Below are positions 23,067-31,569 of a stretch of DNA of 64,000 bases, piece by piece. Under the pieces are notes generated by a model. The model was not told where the DNA came from. It worked only from the letters and a program-made list of their open reading frames with translations, and searched no databases. The position numbers and the translations under genes were made by a program. Each line of letters opens with the position of its first letter. Position 1 is the first letter of the stretch. Source of the DNA: Paracoccus sp. MA (GTDB lineage Bacteria; Pseudomonadota; Alphaproteobacteria; Rhodobacterales; Rhodobacteraceae); assembly GCF_020990385.1 (NCBI RefSeq), contig NZ_CP087597.1:643001-707000 (forward strand), read 5' to 3'.

Positions 23067-25022
23067 TCAGCCGCGCAGCGGGTTGAGGTTGCCGGCCGTC
23101 CGGTGGTCCCTGACCCGCGCCGCCGCGATGCCGTTGGCCAGGTGGCGGCCGAACAGGCCGATGCCCAGCAGCAGGGCCGAGCCGGCAAAATTCGGCAGCA
23201 GGCTGTCGCCGAACGTCGCCACGCCCCGCATGGCGGTCTGCAGCACCGAACCGTCCTGGAAGAAGCCCGGCAGCAGGTCCAGCACGGTGCGCAGCCCGCT
23301 GCCGGCGCCGCCCTGCTCGACCAGCCGGCCGAGCGCGCGGGCTAGCGCCGGGTCGCCAAGCGCCTCGGGGCGCAGCGCGGCCAGGATATCGGTCAGCTCG
23401 CGCGGGACCGCGGCCGCCGGCAGGCTGCGCAGCTGCTCGTTCAGCCGCGCCGCCTCGGCCGAAAGCCGCGCGGCCTGGGCGGCGGCATTGCCGCTGTCCA
23501 GTGCCTGGATCTCGGCCAGGAAGGGCGCCAGCCCGTCGGGCAGGGCGGTGGCGGGCAGGGCGGTGGGCAGGACCGCGCCCTCGGCGCCGCCGGCCGCGTT
23601 GACCACGGCGCGGTTGCCGATGCCGAAGGCGCCCAGGATCGCCGTCGCCCAGCTGAGCACGCGGCCGCGCCGGGCGTCGCGGGTGATGACCGAACCGTCC
23701 TCGGCCAGCTGCTTTTCGGTGGCGGTCAGGCGGCGTTCGTCCAGCGGCCTGGGCCGGGCGGTCTGCAACCGCTCCTCGGTGGCCGCGTCCAGCACGCCGG
23801 TGGTCGGCAGGCCGTTGTCGTGCTGAAAGGCCAGCAGCGCCGCCGCGGTCAGCGAGCCGAAGATGCCGTCGATCCGCCCCAGCTTGTAGCCGAGCGCGGT
23901 CAGCCGTTCTTGCAGCAGCCTGACCCGCATCGGGTCGTCGTCGCCCCTGCGCAAGGGCGGCGCGGGTTCGCGGACGGCCGGCAGGTCGCCGGGGATGTCG
24001 AAGGCGTAAAGGTCGTTCTTGCGCATGATCGAGCGCAGCTTGGCGCCATATTGCGGGTCGGTCGCGTAGACGCCGGTCAGGGCATCCGCGAAACGGTCGG
24101 GATCGTTCAGGAACTGGCGGGCGCGGGTGTAATGGCGCGACTGGGCCAGCAACCGGCCATGTTCGGCAAAGGCGTCCTCCAGGCTGGCAAAGACCCGGAA
24201 GGGCTCGCGCCGGCGGCCGGGCGTGCCGTTCTGGAACTCGACCGTCCACGAGGCGACGCTGGGCTGGTTGCCGACCGCCTTGATCCCGAAGGGGTTGTTC
24301 GACCGCGCCGGCATGCGCGCGCCGTAATCGCTTTCCAGCGCCCATTGCGCCAGCGTGACCGAGGCCGGCACGCCCCAGCGCCGTTGCGAGGCCTGGGCGG
24401 CGCGGATCACCTCGATGCCGAAGCGCGGCGGCAAAGCGGGCAGGGCCGGCAGGTCGCCGGCGGGCGCGGCGGCATCGGCATCGTCCTCGGCCGCGGCGTC
24501 CAGCAGCGTATCGCTGTCCTCGGGCAGGTCCTCGGGCTGGTCCGAGACCATGGCCCAGGCGGGCGGCCTGTGCCAGCCGTCATTCGCCGCGTCGCGCAGC
24601 CATTGCGGGGCATTGACCGCGCGGCCGCCGGCGCCCCAGACGATGCGCCGCGGATCCGAGGGCGTGGTGCCGAAGCCGACATGCAGCGTATGCGCACCCA
24701 TGTAGCCCGTCCCCGCGCCGATGCCCGTGGCACCCTGCGCGGCGGCGGCGATGACGAACTTGCGCAGCGCCGGGTCGGGCTGGCTGTCCGAAAAGCTCAG
24801 CGTGCGGCCGCCGGCGATCAGCTGCAGGTCCGCGGCGCGCCCGCCGTCGTGGCGGGTCGAGCCGGTGCGCCGCCCGCCGCTGCCGGGCTGGCCGCCCGAG
24901 GTGATCAGGATCCTCTCGATCCCCGCCGCCAGGCCGGCGCCGCGCAAGACGGTCTCCAGCTCCTTGCAGATGGGTCGGTCGCGCGTTTTTCCGATCAGTC
25001 CCGATTGGTCAATCAATGTCAT
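23067..25022 (-). CDS. Multidomain peptidoglycan hydrolase (M15-like, glucosaminidase, peptidoglycan-binding)
   Basis: A 651-residue protein, apparently a cell-wall lysin. Residues about 1-130 carry an M15-peptidase-like pattern: SxxHxxGxAxD with His58 and Asp65, then HTLHVGFG near 111-118. Residues 203-340 form a glucosaminidase/FlgJ-type lysozyme domain with catalytic Glu230 in AQWALESDYG. Residues 366-420 form a PG_binding_1 domain. The C-terminal part is helical with weak hydrophobic segments near 450-470 and 625-640 that could anchor it. There is no N-terminal signal peptide, which suits a phage-style endolysin or export by another route. AAGGAGG lies 4 bp before the ATG. It is divergent from the 25.4-28.9 kb module. 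Confidence 0.8.
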   Translation of the reverse strand: MTLIDQSGLIGKTRDRPICKELETVLRGAGLAAGIERILITSGGQPGSGGRRTGSTRHDGGRAADLQLIAGGRTLSFSDSQPDPALRKFVIAAAAQGATGIGAGTGYMGAHTLHVGFGTTPSDPRRIVWGAGGRAVNAPQWLRDAANDGWHRPPAWAMVSDQPEDLPEDSDTLLDAAAEDDADAAAPAGDLPALPALPPRFGIEVIRAAQASQRRWGVPASVTLAQWALESDYGARMPARSNNPFGIKAVGNQPSVASWTVEFQNGTPGRRREPFRVFASLEDAFAEHGRLLAQSRHYTRARQFLNDPDRFADALTGVYATDPQYGAKLRSIMRKNDLYAFDIPGDLPAVREPAPPLRRGDDDPMRVRLLQERLTALGYKLGRIDGIFGSLTAAALLAFQHDNGLPTTGVLDAATEERLQTARPRPLDERRLTATEKQLAEDGSVITRDARRGRVLSWATAILGAFGIGNRAVVNAAGGAEGAVLPTALPATALPDGLAPFLAEIQALDSGNAAAQAARLSAEAARLNEQLRSLPAAAVPRELTDILAALRPEALGDPALARALGRLVEQGGAGSGLRTVLDLLPGFFQDGSVLQTAMRGVATFGDSLLPNFAGSALLLGIGLFGRHLANGIAAARVRDHRTAGNLNPLRG

Positions 25023-25080
25023 GTCAGCCTCCTTGTGAAGCCGAGTCGGGGAAGGATTATCGGTGAGTCGCAAAAGGCTT

Positions 25081-25090
25081 ATTGCGCAAT
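25081..25090. promoter_or_regulatory. 10-bp palindrome upstream of the hydrolase gene
   Basis: ATTGCGCAAT is a perfect palindrome about 60 bp upstream of the hydrolase ATG, overlapping where a -35 for the GATAAT box would fall. It is a possible operator; the regulator is unknown. Confidence 0.35.
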
Positions 25091-25390
25091 AGTTGATCCG
25101 ACTTGGAATTTCGTCAATCGCTTTGGACAATCGGCGATATTCGTCCCGAACCCGGGCATCGGGCGCCCGTCCCGGATGAATGCAGCGCCTTTTCCGGCCC
25201 GGCGGACGGCGGGCCCCATCCGAGTCGCCGCCCATGCCGCGGCTTTCCAGCTTGCGCGATGCGGTTTTTCTTGGCGGAAGCGTATTTTTCGCAGGAACGA
25301 ATTGAAACCATTTGATTGGAAATAGAAAGATTCAGCTATCGGATTTTGCGAAAGCCGGCGGCGGTCGGAACGCAGCCCGCAGGAGTCCAG

Positions 25391-25419
25391 TTGAAATTCT
25401 TGAAGAAAACGCGCATAAT
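25391..25419 (+). promoter_or_regulatory. Strong sigma70-type promoter of the peptide/membrane-protein operon
   Basis: TTGAAA (25391-25396), a 17-bp spacer and CATAAT (25414-25419) make the best housekeeping promoter read in this part of the window. The predicted start is near 25426, giving a leader of about 27 nt before the 32-codon ORF at 25453. Confidence 0.65.
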
Positions 25420-25428
25420 CCACGCAGT

Positions 25429-25445
25429 TTCCTTTATAAAAGGAA
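25429..25445 (+). promoter_or_regulatory. Hairpin covering the ribosome-binding site of the small peptide gene
   Basis: TTCCTTT-ATA-AAAGGAA forms a 7-bp stem with a 3-nt loop at the very 5' end of the predicted transcript. The right arm is the purine-rich AAAGGAA that would serve as Shine-Dalgarno for the ATG at 25453, so translation could be gated by opening it. Confidence 0.5.
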
Positions 25446-25452
25446 GTGGGTT

Positions 25453-25551
25453 ATGAAAAGCTTGGTTCTCGCTCTGGTTGTTCTTGCCGGTGTCACGGCC
25501 CAGGTATCGGCGCAAAGCGCCTGCCGCCCCGCCGTCGAGCAATGCCGTTAG
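25453..25551 (+). CDS. Putative secreted 32-residue pre-peptide with two cysteines
   Basis: Starts MKSLVLALVVLAG and reads as a short Sec signal ending at about VSAQ or VSA, leaving a mature tail of roughly 11-12 residues, QSACRPAVEQCR, with two cysteines six residues apart that could form a disulfide loop. It has its own ribosome-binding site (AAGGAAG) and follows a strong promoter. The stop is 29 bp before the large membrane protein gene. Too short for homology judgement: it could be a signal, toxin or bacteriocin-like peptide, or a leader ORF. Coding status rests on promoter, RBS and signal-peptide pattern only. Confidence 0.5.
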   Translation: MKSLVLALVVLAGVTAQVSAQSACRPAVEQCR

Positions 25552-25580
25552 GACAGACCTCATTTTCTTGAGGCCGTAAC

Positions 25581-27689
25581 ATGCAGGAAGTGGTTGCGCT
25601 GCTTTTCGGGGCGGCGATCGTGGCTGTGTTTTCTTATGAGCGTTTCAATCGGGTCTCATTCGAGAATTCCGGGCAGCTGGAGCGTCTGGTCAACCTTCTG
25701 TCGGCCGATCATCTGCGCGCCCGGCAGGTCGTCCTGCAGGCATATCTGATTTATGCGGTCTCGCTGCTGGCGATCTATTTCTTCCTTTGCGCCTATGCCG
25801 AGGTGCTGCCGGTGCTGGGCGGCATCCCGCTCGATCCCGGGATCGGCGCCACGGACCTGCCCAAGGCGCTGAGCCAGATCACCGGCTCGGATGCCGCCGG
25901 TCTCGCCATGCAGCAGCTCGGCCCGGCCGGAGAGACCGCGATCAGAAACGGTATCTCGCCGCAGATATCGCTGTCGGTGGCGCTGATCATGGTCGGGGTG
26001 CTGCCGCGCTTCCAGTTGCTCAACCGCGTCGAGGACTGGATGCGCCACGCGGCCCACCGGCTGGCCGGCATTCCGACCCAGGTCGCCGTCGCCAGCGAAA
26101 AGCTGCGCCAGGGCAATTTCCGCCTGCCGTCCCCGCCCGCGGCGCCCGTCCGCGATCAGCCCGCGGACCCGTCCGAGGACCGGCCGGGCGGCGGCTTGCC
26201 GAGCCGGCGGGACCGGCTGGGGCTGGGGCGTTATTTCGGCTTCCGCCAGCCGCCGCCGGCAGAGGTCACGGCTGCCACGGCACCCGCCCGGGACACGGCT
26301 GCGGATCGGTCCAAGGGCGGGTTTCTGCTGCCGCAAGAGGACTGGCTGCGGCTCGGGCGCTATTTCGCCGTGTCGCAGGCGCGCGGCCTGCTGCCCGATC
26401 CCGAGACCTTCGAAAACGACCTGCGCATCATCTTCGCCTGCGACGCCTGGCTGCTTGAACGGCGGCTGCCGGTGCTGCGCGCGCATGACCGCGAGATGTT
26501 CAGGCGGCTGGAGGAGGATCTGAAGATCCGCACCGGGCGGCTGGTGCTGGCGCTGGACGAACGGGTGCGGCTGGACGAGAAGGCGGCGCAGAACGGCGCC
26601 GCCGCCCGCGAGGGCGAAGAGACCGACAAGCCCGGCAACGAGATCGTGGCGCCGGGCGGCTGGCGTGCCCTGACCCGCCAGACCGAGGAACTGGCCGAGG
26701 ATTTCTGCACCCTGCTGGCGCTTTACGTCGAACACGACATGCTGCAATTCGGACATGCTTCGTCCGCCCTCGGCGCGCGCGGCCTCCAGCAGGCCGAGGC
26801 CGAGCAGGTGCTGGAAGAATTCCTGCGGCCGATCCTCAGCGACAACCTGCCCGAGCTGCGCCGGCAGGCCACGCAAAAGGCGCTGGTCTGGACTTTCGGC
26901 ATCGTGGTCGTGGCCTGCCTGCTCTGGGCCGGGACATTGAACGTCTATGAGCGCGAGCTGGAAAACTGGGGAAAACGCGGCATCCAGCAGATCAGCTTCT
27001 ATGGCCGCAGCTTCGAATTGCTGGCCACCTCGTTCAACACCTATCTGATTCCCCTGGTCGTGGCGCTGGCGGTGCGCGACACCCGGCGCCCGCGCGGCAC
27101 CTGGCACGACCTGGCGCGCTCGGACTGGACCGACAGGCTGCCCCAGATTCTGCTGATCGCGGTGCTGGCCTGGTTCGTCTCGACCATGTTCGTCATCGGC
27201 ACCAATTCCTGGATCGCGGCGCTGCGCAACGAAACCGGCTGGACGAAGGGCGATCTCTGGGTCCAGTTGGCCGCGTTCAAGGTGGATTTCGACTATCAGG
27301 CGCCGCGCGCCCTGCGCGGGGTGGTTCTGGCGCTGATGGTGCTTTGGCTGATGGACGACACCCGTCACCGGCTGGAGCCGCAGCACAGCCGCCTGCGCTT
27401 TGCCTGGGAATGGGGCATCGTCGGGGGGCTGATCATGGCGGCGACGGGGGGGATCTCGCGCTATTTCACGGCGCTGATCGCGCTGTCCTACAGCACGCGC
27501 ACGGCGATCGACTCGGTGGACCGGGGGCTGATCTTCTATTCCGTGCTGTTCTCGGGCCTGATCGGGCTGGCGGTGATGTTCTGCCTGGCCGCGGCGCTGG
27601 TGCGGCGGTCGCCGCGGCCCCCGCAGATTGCAGGGACGGCATCGGCCGGGTCCCGCACCCATCCGGACCGAGAGCCGCACGATGCCTAG
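25581..27689 (+). CDS. Large polytopic membrane protein of unknown function
   Basis: Not recognised. 702 residues with about nine hydrophobic segments: near 2-17, 52-74 and 128-144, then a long soluble middle (about 150-430), then near 433-451, 484-498, 522-540, 577-592, 611-631 and 649-674. The middle region has a Pro-rich linker with an internal duplication: RDRLGLGRYFGFRQ (210-223) and EDWLRLGRYFAVSQ (253-266). After that comes a charged, probably coiled helix region (295-345). GAGG precedes the ATG. The stop overlaps the start of the following periplasmic binding-protein gene by 8 bp, so the two are translationally coupled and probably form a complex. Confidence 0.75.
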   Translation: MQEVVALLFGAAIVAVFSYERFNRVSFENSGQLERLVNLLSADHLRARQVVLQAYLIYAVSLLAIYFFLCAYAEVLPVLGGIPLDPGIGATDLPKALSQITGSDAAGLAMQQLGPAGETAIRNGISPQISLSVALIMVGVLPRFQLLNRVEDWMRHAAHRLAGIPTQVAVASEKLRQGNFRLPSPPAAPVRDQPADPSEDRPGGGLPSRRDRLGLGRYFGFRQPPPAEVTAATAPARDTAADRSKGGFLLPQEDWLRLGRYFAVSQARGLLPDPETFENDLRIIFACDAWLLERRLPVLRAHDREMFRRLEEDLKIRTGRLVLALDERVRLDEKAAQNGAAAREGEETDKPGNEIVAPGGWRALTRQTEELAEDFCTLLALYVEHDMLQFGHASSALGARGLQQAEAEQVLEEFLRPILSDNLPELRRQATQKALVWTFGIVVVACLLWAGTLNVYERELENWGKRGIQQISFYGRSFELLATSFNTYLIPLVVALAVRDTRRPRGTWHDLARSDWTDRLPQILLIAVLAWFVSTMFVIGTNSWIAALRNETGWTKGDLWVQLAAFKVDFDYQAPRALRGVVLALMVLWLMDDTRHRLEPQHSRLRFAWEWGIVGGLIMAATGGISRYFTALIALSYSTRTAIDSVDRGLIFYSVLFSGLIGLAVMFCLAAALVRRSPRPPQIAGTASAGSRTHPDREPHDA

Positions 27690-28917
27690 GATCGCCCGCC
27701 TTGCCGCGCTGCTGGCCCTCCAGGCGCTGCTGATCTGTCCCGCGGCGCTGGCGCGAGAGGTGATCGTCATCGGCGTGCGCGACGACGTGCCGCCCTTCGT
27801 GTCCCGCAACGCCCGTGACAACACCTATGTCGGCTTCCTGTGGGATCTTTGCATCGCGGCCGTCACCCGGGCCGGCTATCATTTCGTGACCGAGCAGCTG
27901 AATGCCGACGGGCGCACGCAGTTCCTGGACATGGGTTCCAAGACCATCGACCTGCTGTGCGACCCCACGACCATCACCCTGGACCGTATTTACCACACGG
28001 TGCCATCTCTCAAGAAGGAAGCCCGGGAGAAACCAACGAAGGACATCACGGAGAAATCCTTGGTGGAATCGCTGTCCTTCTCGCCGATCATCTTCATCGC
28101 CAACGGCACCTATTTCGAGCCGGGCGAAAAGCTGCGCGAACGCCGCGCCCCGAAGCAAGAGTCTCCCGACACCAAGGAACCCGTTACTCCCAACTGGCTG
28201 GGCGAGACTTTCCGGATGCTGCTCTATGCGCCCGGGGACAGCAAGGCGGCGGATGCCGCGCCGCCGGTGCGCGAGGAGGTCTGGGGTTTCGTCCGGGGCG
28301 CGACCATCGAGGCGGTGCTCAGGCAGGAACTGCCCGAGACGATGCTGCGCCAGGACGTCAAGGTGCGTTCCAAGGCGTTTGATTCGCACCAGTTGGCGGC
28401 CGCCGCCTTCTGCGAGGGCAGGCTGGACCGCTATTACGGCGATGCCGAGATCGTGCGCGCGATGATCGCCCGGCAGGCGGAGAAGGCGGCGGGCGGCGCG
28501 GCCCCGAAGACAGGTTCTGACGCCCCGAGCTCGTCAGGGCAGGTGGCGAACCAGAAGAACCAACAGGAAAAGGCGGCGGAAGCGGCGGAAAAGCCGGCCG
28601 ACACCATCTGCGACAGCCAGGCGGCCAGGGGCGCGGCCAGTTACGAGCCCTATGCGCTGATCATGTCGTCGCACAATCATGCCGAGTTTCCGCGCCAGAT
28701 GAACTGGGCCATCTACAGCATGTTCGCCGACCGGACCGTCGAGCGCATCTATCGCGCCCATTTCCCTTCCGAGGCCTCGTCGCCGCTGCTGACCATGCTG
28801 TTCCGCATCAACACCATTCCTGACAGGTGCCAGATCCCGGGCTTTCAGGCCGCCGCATGCGGCAAAACCCAGACACCGGCCTCGGGGACGGCATTGACCC
28901 GCAACGAACAGCCATAG
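27682..28917 (+). CDS. Periplasmic SBP_bac_3-type solute-binding protein with inserts
   Basis: 411 residues with a Sec signal (cleavage near ALA-REV, residue 24). The core follows amino-acid-binding proteins: GVRDDVPPFV, YVGFLWDLC, TTITLDR with the ligand-binding Arg102, FSPIIF, GFVRGATIEAV, and YYGDAEIV with Asp254. Two insertions are unusual: about 108-128 and a low-complexity Ala/Lys/Gln linker at 265-308. There are no ABC permease or ATPase genes beside it; its partner is the large membrane protein upstream, so it may be a sensor rather than a transporter component. Its last 24 codons lie antisense to hmuV. Confidence 0.75.
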   Translation: MPRIARLAALLALQALLICPAALAREVIVIGVRDDVPPFVSRNARDNTYVGFLWDLCIAAVTRAGYHFVTEQLNADGRTQFLDMGSKTIDLLCDPTTITLDRIYHTVPSLKKEAREKPTKDITEKSLVESLSFSPIIFIANGTYFEPGEKLRERRAPKQESPDTKEPVTPNWLGETFRMLLYAPGDSKAADAAPPVREEVWGFVRGATIEAVLRQELPETMLRQDVKVRSKAFDSHQLAAAAFCEGRLDRYYGDAEIVRAMIARQAEKAAGGAAPKTGSDAPSSSGQVANQKNQQEKAAEAAEKPADTICDSQAARGAASYEPYALIMSSHNHAEFPRQMNWAIYSMFADRTVERIYRAHFPSEASSPLLTMLFRINTIPDRCQIPGFQAAACGKTQTPASGTALTRNEQP

Positions 28918-29618
28918 GCATGCGACAGCGCCTCGTCGGTCAGCACCTCCTCGGGGCGGCCCTGGCACAGCACGCGGCCGCCTTTCATCAGCACCAGCTT
29001 CTGGGCGAAAAGCGCGGTCAGGTTCAGGTCGTGCATGACCGCCACCACGCCGCCGCCCGCCTGCGCGTAGCCGGCGGCAAGCCGCATCACCGTCAGCTGA
29101 TGCGCGATGTCGAGGCTGCTGACCGGTTCGTCCAGCATCAGCCAGCGCGGGCCGTCGGCCTCCAGCGGCTGCCAGACCTGCGCCAGCACGCGCGCCAGCT
29201 GCACCCGCTGCTGCTCGCCGCCCGAAAGCTCCTGATAAAGCCGGCCGGAGAAGTCCGCCAGATCGACCGCCGCCAGTGCCCGAGGCACCAGCGCATCGGC
29301 GTGCTCGCCGCGCGCCTCGATGCCGATGCGCACCACCTCGGCCACGGTGAAGGGAAAGGACAGCGCGGCCGCTTGCGGCAGCACGCCCCGCCGGCGCGCC
29401 AGCTCCTCGGGCGACATGCGGGCCATGTCCTGCCCGTTCAGGGTGATGCGGCCCCGGCAGGGCAGCTCTCCGGTCAGGCTGCGCAGCAGCGTGGTCTTGC
29501 CCGAGCCGTTCGGCCCGACGATGGCGGTGATCTCGCCCGCCCGCGCCGTGATCGAGACGCCGTGCAGGATCGGCTTACGGCCAAGGCTGACATGAATGTC
29601 GGCGGCGATCAGGCTCAC
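28845..29618 (-). CDS. hmuV: HmuV, haem ABC transporter ATPase
   Basis: Cytoplasmic ATP-binding subunit of haem import, 257 residues. Walker A is GPNGSGKTT, the signature ELSGGEQQRVQLARVLAQ, Walker B LMLDEPVSSLD and the switch His in AVMHDLNL. It starts with GTG at 29618 in a GTGA overlap with hmuU; the longer frame upstream is only a shadow of hmuU. The C-terminus NAVPEAGVWVLPHAAA is typical of HmuV, so this end is genuine even though it overlaps the convergent binding-protein gene by 73 bp. Confidence 0.94.
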   Translation of the reverse strand: MSLIAADIHVSLGRKPILHGVSITARAGEITAIVGPNGSGKTTLLRSLTGELPCRGRITLNGQDMARMSPEELARRRGVLPQAAALSFPFTVAEVVRIGIEARGEHADALVPRALAAVDLADFSGRLYQELSGGEQQRVQLARVLAQVWQPLEADGPRWLMLDEPVSSLDIAHQLTVMRLAAGYAQAGGGVVAVMHDLNLTALFAQKLVLMKGGRVLCQGRPEEVLTDEALSHAYGCSLRVNAVPEAGVWVLPHAAA

Positions 29619-30691
29619 AGGTCCAGCACCCCCCGGTTGCGCAGCAGGATCCACAGGAAGAACGGCCCGCCCATGATGGCGGTGACGATGCCGATGGGCA
29701 GTTCGGCCGGGGCGATGACGGTGCGGCTGACCATGTCGGCCAGAAGCAGCGTCACCGCGCCCAGAAGCGCCGAATTGACCAGCAGCCAGCGGTGGTCCGG
29801 TCCGCTGGCCAGCCGCAGCAGGTGCGGCACGACGATGCCGACGAAGCCGATGCCGCCCGAGACGGCGACGGCGGCGCCGGTGGCCCCCGCCACGGTCAGG
29901 ATGGCGCGGTTCTTGACCTTCTGCACCCGGATGCCGACATGGCCGGCCGCCGCCTCTCCCAGCGCCAGCGCGTTCAGGCCGCGCGCGAGCCAAGGGGCGG
30001 AGATCAGCGCCAGCGCCATGATCGGCGCCCCGGCCAAGAGCTTGGGCCAGTTCGTCCCAGCCAGCGAGCCCAGCCCCCAGAAGGTCAGGTCGCGCAGCTC
30101 GCGGTCATTGGCGCGCAGGATCACCAGCCCCGACAGCGCCGCCATGATCGCCCCCAGCGCGATTCCGGCCAGCAGCATGGTTGCGACCGAGGTGCGCCCG
30201 CGCCGGGTGGCGATGCGGTAAAGCGCCATGGTGGTCAGCCAGCCGCCGATGAAGGCGGCGACGGGCACCAGATACCAGCCGAAGAACGCCGCGACCCAGC
30301 CCGGCAGCGCGCCGCCCAGCACGATGGCGAGGATCGCGCCCAGCGAGGCGCCCGAGCTGACGCCGACGATGCCCGGATCGGCCAGCGGGTTGCGGAACAG
30401 CCCCTGCATCACCGCGCCCGAGACCGCCAGCGAGGCGCCGACGAAGATGCCCATCAGCACGCGCGGCAGGCGGATGTCCAGCAGCACCACCCGGTCCTGC
30501 ATCACAAGCTCGCGCCCCGCCAGCAGGTCCGAGACCGCCCGCATGAGCGAGGTCCCCGAGGCGCCCCAGCCCAGCGAGATCACCGCCACCACGGCCAGAA
30601 GCAGCGCCAGGAACAGCCCCAGCCGGCGGGCGCGGTGGCTGCGGTCTCCGTCCAGCCGCTGGGGGCGAAGTTCGGGCGACAGGGCCGCCAT
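29615..30691 (-). CDS. hmuU: HmuU, haem ABC transporter permease (FecCD family)
   Basis: Inner-membrane permease, 358 residues, with about nine to ten hydrophobic spans and the FecCD-family segments RLPRVLMGIFVGASLAVSGA, GLFRNPLADPGIVGVSSGA and GIGFVGIVVPHLLRL. It moves haem delivered by HmuT into the cytoplasm, driven by HmuV. The ATG at 30691 shares a base with the hmuT stop (TGATG); a GTG one codon earlier is also possible. The stop overlaps hmuV. Confidence 0.93.
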   Translation of the reverse strand: MAALSPELRPQRLDGDRSHRARRLGLFLALLLAVVAVISLGWGASGTSLMRAVSDLLAGRELVMQDRVVLLDIRLPRVLMGIFVGASLAVSGAVMQGLFRNPLADPGIVGVSSGASLGAILAIVLGGALPGWVAAFFGWYLVPVAAFIGGWLTTMALYRIATRRGRTSVATMLLAGIALGAIMAALSGLVILRANDRELRDLTFWGLGSLAGTNWPKLLAGAPIMALALISAPWLARGLNALALGEAAAGHVGIRVQKVKNRAILTVAGATGAAVAVSGGIGFVGIVVPHLLRLASGPDHRWLLVNSALLGAVTLLLADMVSRTVIAPAELPIGIVTAIMGGPFFLWILLRNRGVLDL

Positions 30692-31569
30692 CACGACCCC
30701 GCATAGATCAGGTCGTGCAGCTCGACCGCCGCCTCGCCGGTGCGCGGGCCGAAGCCCAGCAGTTTCAGCCCGTCCATCATCACCACCGCCCCGTCGCGTC
30801 CCGCCGGGGTCTGGGCCAGCGCCGGCACGGCCAGCACCGCCTGTTTCGCCGCCGTATGGCTGCTGCCGCCATTGGCATCCGCGTCCGCCTGCGCGTCGCC
30901 GCGCCGCATCATCAGGATCACGTCGGGCGCGGCCTCGATCACCGCCTCGTCGGTGACGGGCTTGTAGCCCTGGACGCCCGGCATGGCGTTGCGCGCCCCG
31001 GCCAGCCGGATGATGCCGTCCGCCGCCGTGTCGGCGCCGCCGGCCATGACCCGCCCGCCCTGCAGGGACAGCACGAACAGCACCTTTTTCGGCTCGCCCG
31101 TCACCGCCTGCGCCCGGCCCAGGGCCGCCTGCAGGTCCGCCGCCAGCTTCTCGTGCAGCACGCGGCCCTTGTCGGGCACGCCGAGCGCCTCGGCGACCGC
31201 ATCGACCTTGTCCAGCACGCCCTCGGCATCAAAGCGTTCCTCGACGCTGACGAAGGCCACCCCGGCCGATTTCAGCACCGCGACCGCCTCGGGCGGCCCG
31301 GCGCCGTCCTCGGCGACGATAAGGTCGGGCCCGACCGACAGCACGCCTTCGGGTGACAGCGCGCGGACATAGCCGACATCGGGCAGGGCATTGGCCTCGG
31401 GCGGCCAGTTCGAGGTGGTGTCGCGGCCGATCAGCCGCGATTCCTCGCCAAGCGCATAGACGATCTCGGTCACCGAGCCGCCCAGGGCCAGCACGCGCCG
31501 CGCCTCGGGATGGCTGTCCGCCAAGGCCGGGCCGGCCAGCAGGATCAGCGCCAGCGCCAGCCGTTTCAT
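30691..31569 (-). CDS. hmuT: HmuT, periplasmic haem-binding protein
   Basis: Class III (FecB/TroA-like) binding protein for haem, 292 residues. It has a Sec signal ending GPALADSHPEA and typical lobes beginning RVLALGGSVTEIVYALGEESRLIGRD. The second lobe holds LFVLSLQGGRVMAGGADTAAD. The start at 31569 is in an ATGA overlap with hmuS, and the signal peptide begins there. Confidence 0.93.
   Translation of the reverse strand: MKRLALALILLAGPALADSHPEARRVLALGGSVTEIVYALGEESRLIGRDTTSNWPPEANALPDVGYVRALSPEGVLSVGPDLIVAEDGAGPPEAVAVLKSAGVAFVSVEERFDAEGVLDKVDAVAEALGVPDKGRVLHEKLAADLQAALGRAQAVTGEPKKVLFVLSLQGGRVMAGGADTAADGIIRLAGARNAMPGVQGYKPVTDEAVIEAAPDVILMMRRGDAQADADANGGSSHTAAKQAVLAVPALAQTPAGRDGAVVMMDGLKLLGFGPRTGEAAVELHDLIYAGS

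Larger units (their letters stand above)
25023..25452. other. Divergent regulatory gap between the hydrolase and the peptide operon
   Basis: A 430-bp, comparatively AT-rich gap with a possible GATAAT -10 for the hydrolase on the minus strand (25056-25061), a perfect palindrome at 25081-25090 and a strong plus-strand promoter at 25391-25419. No gene is convincing in it apart from the small ORF that begins at its right end. Confidence 0.5.
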
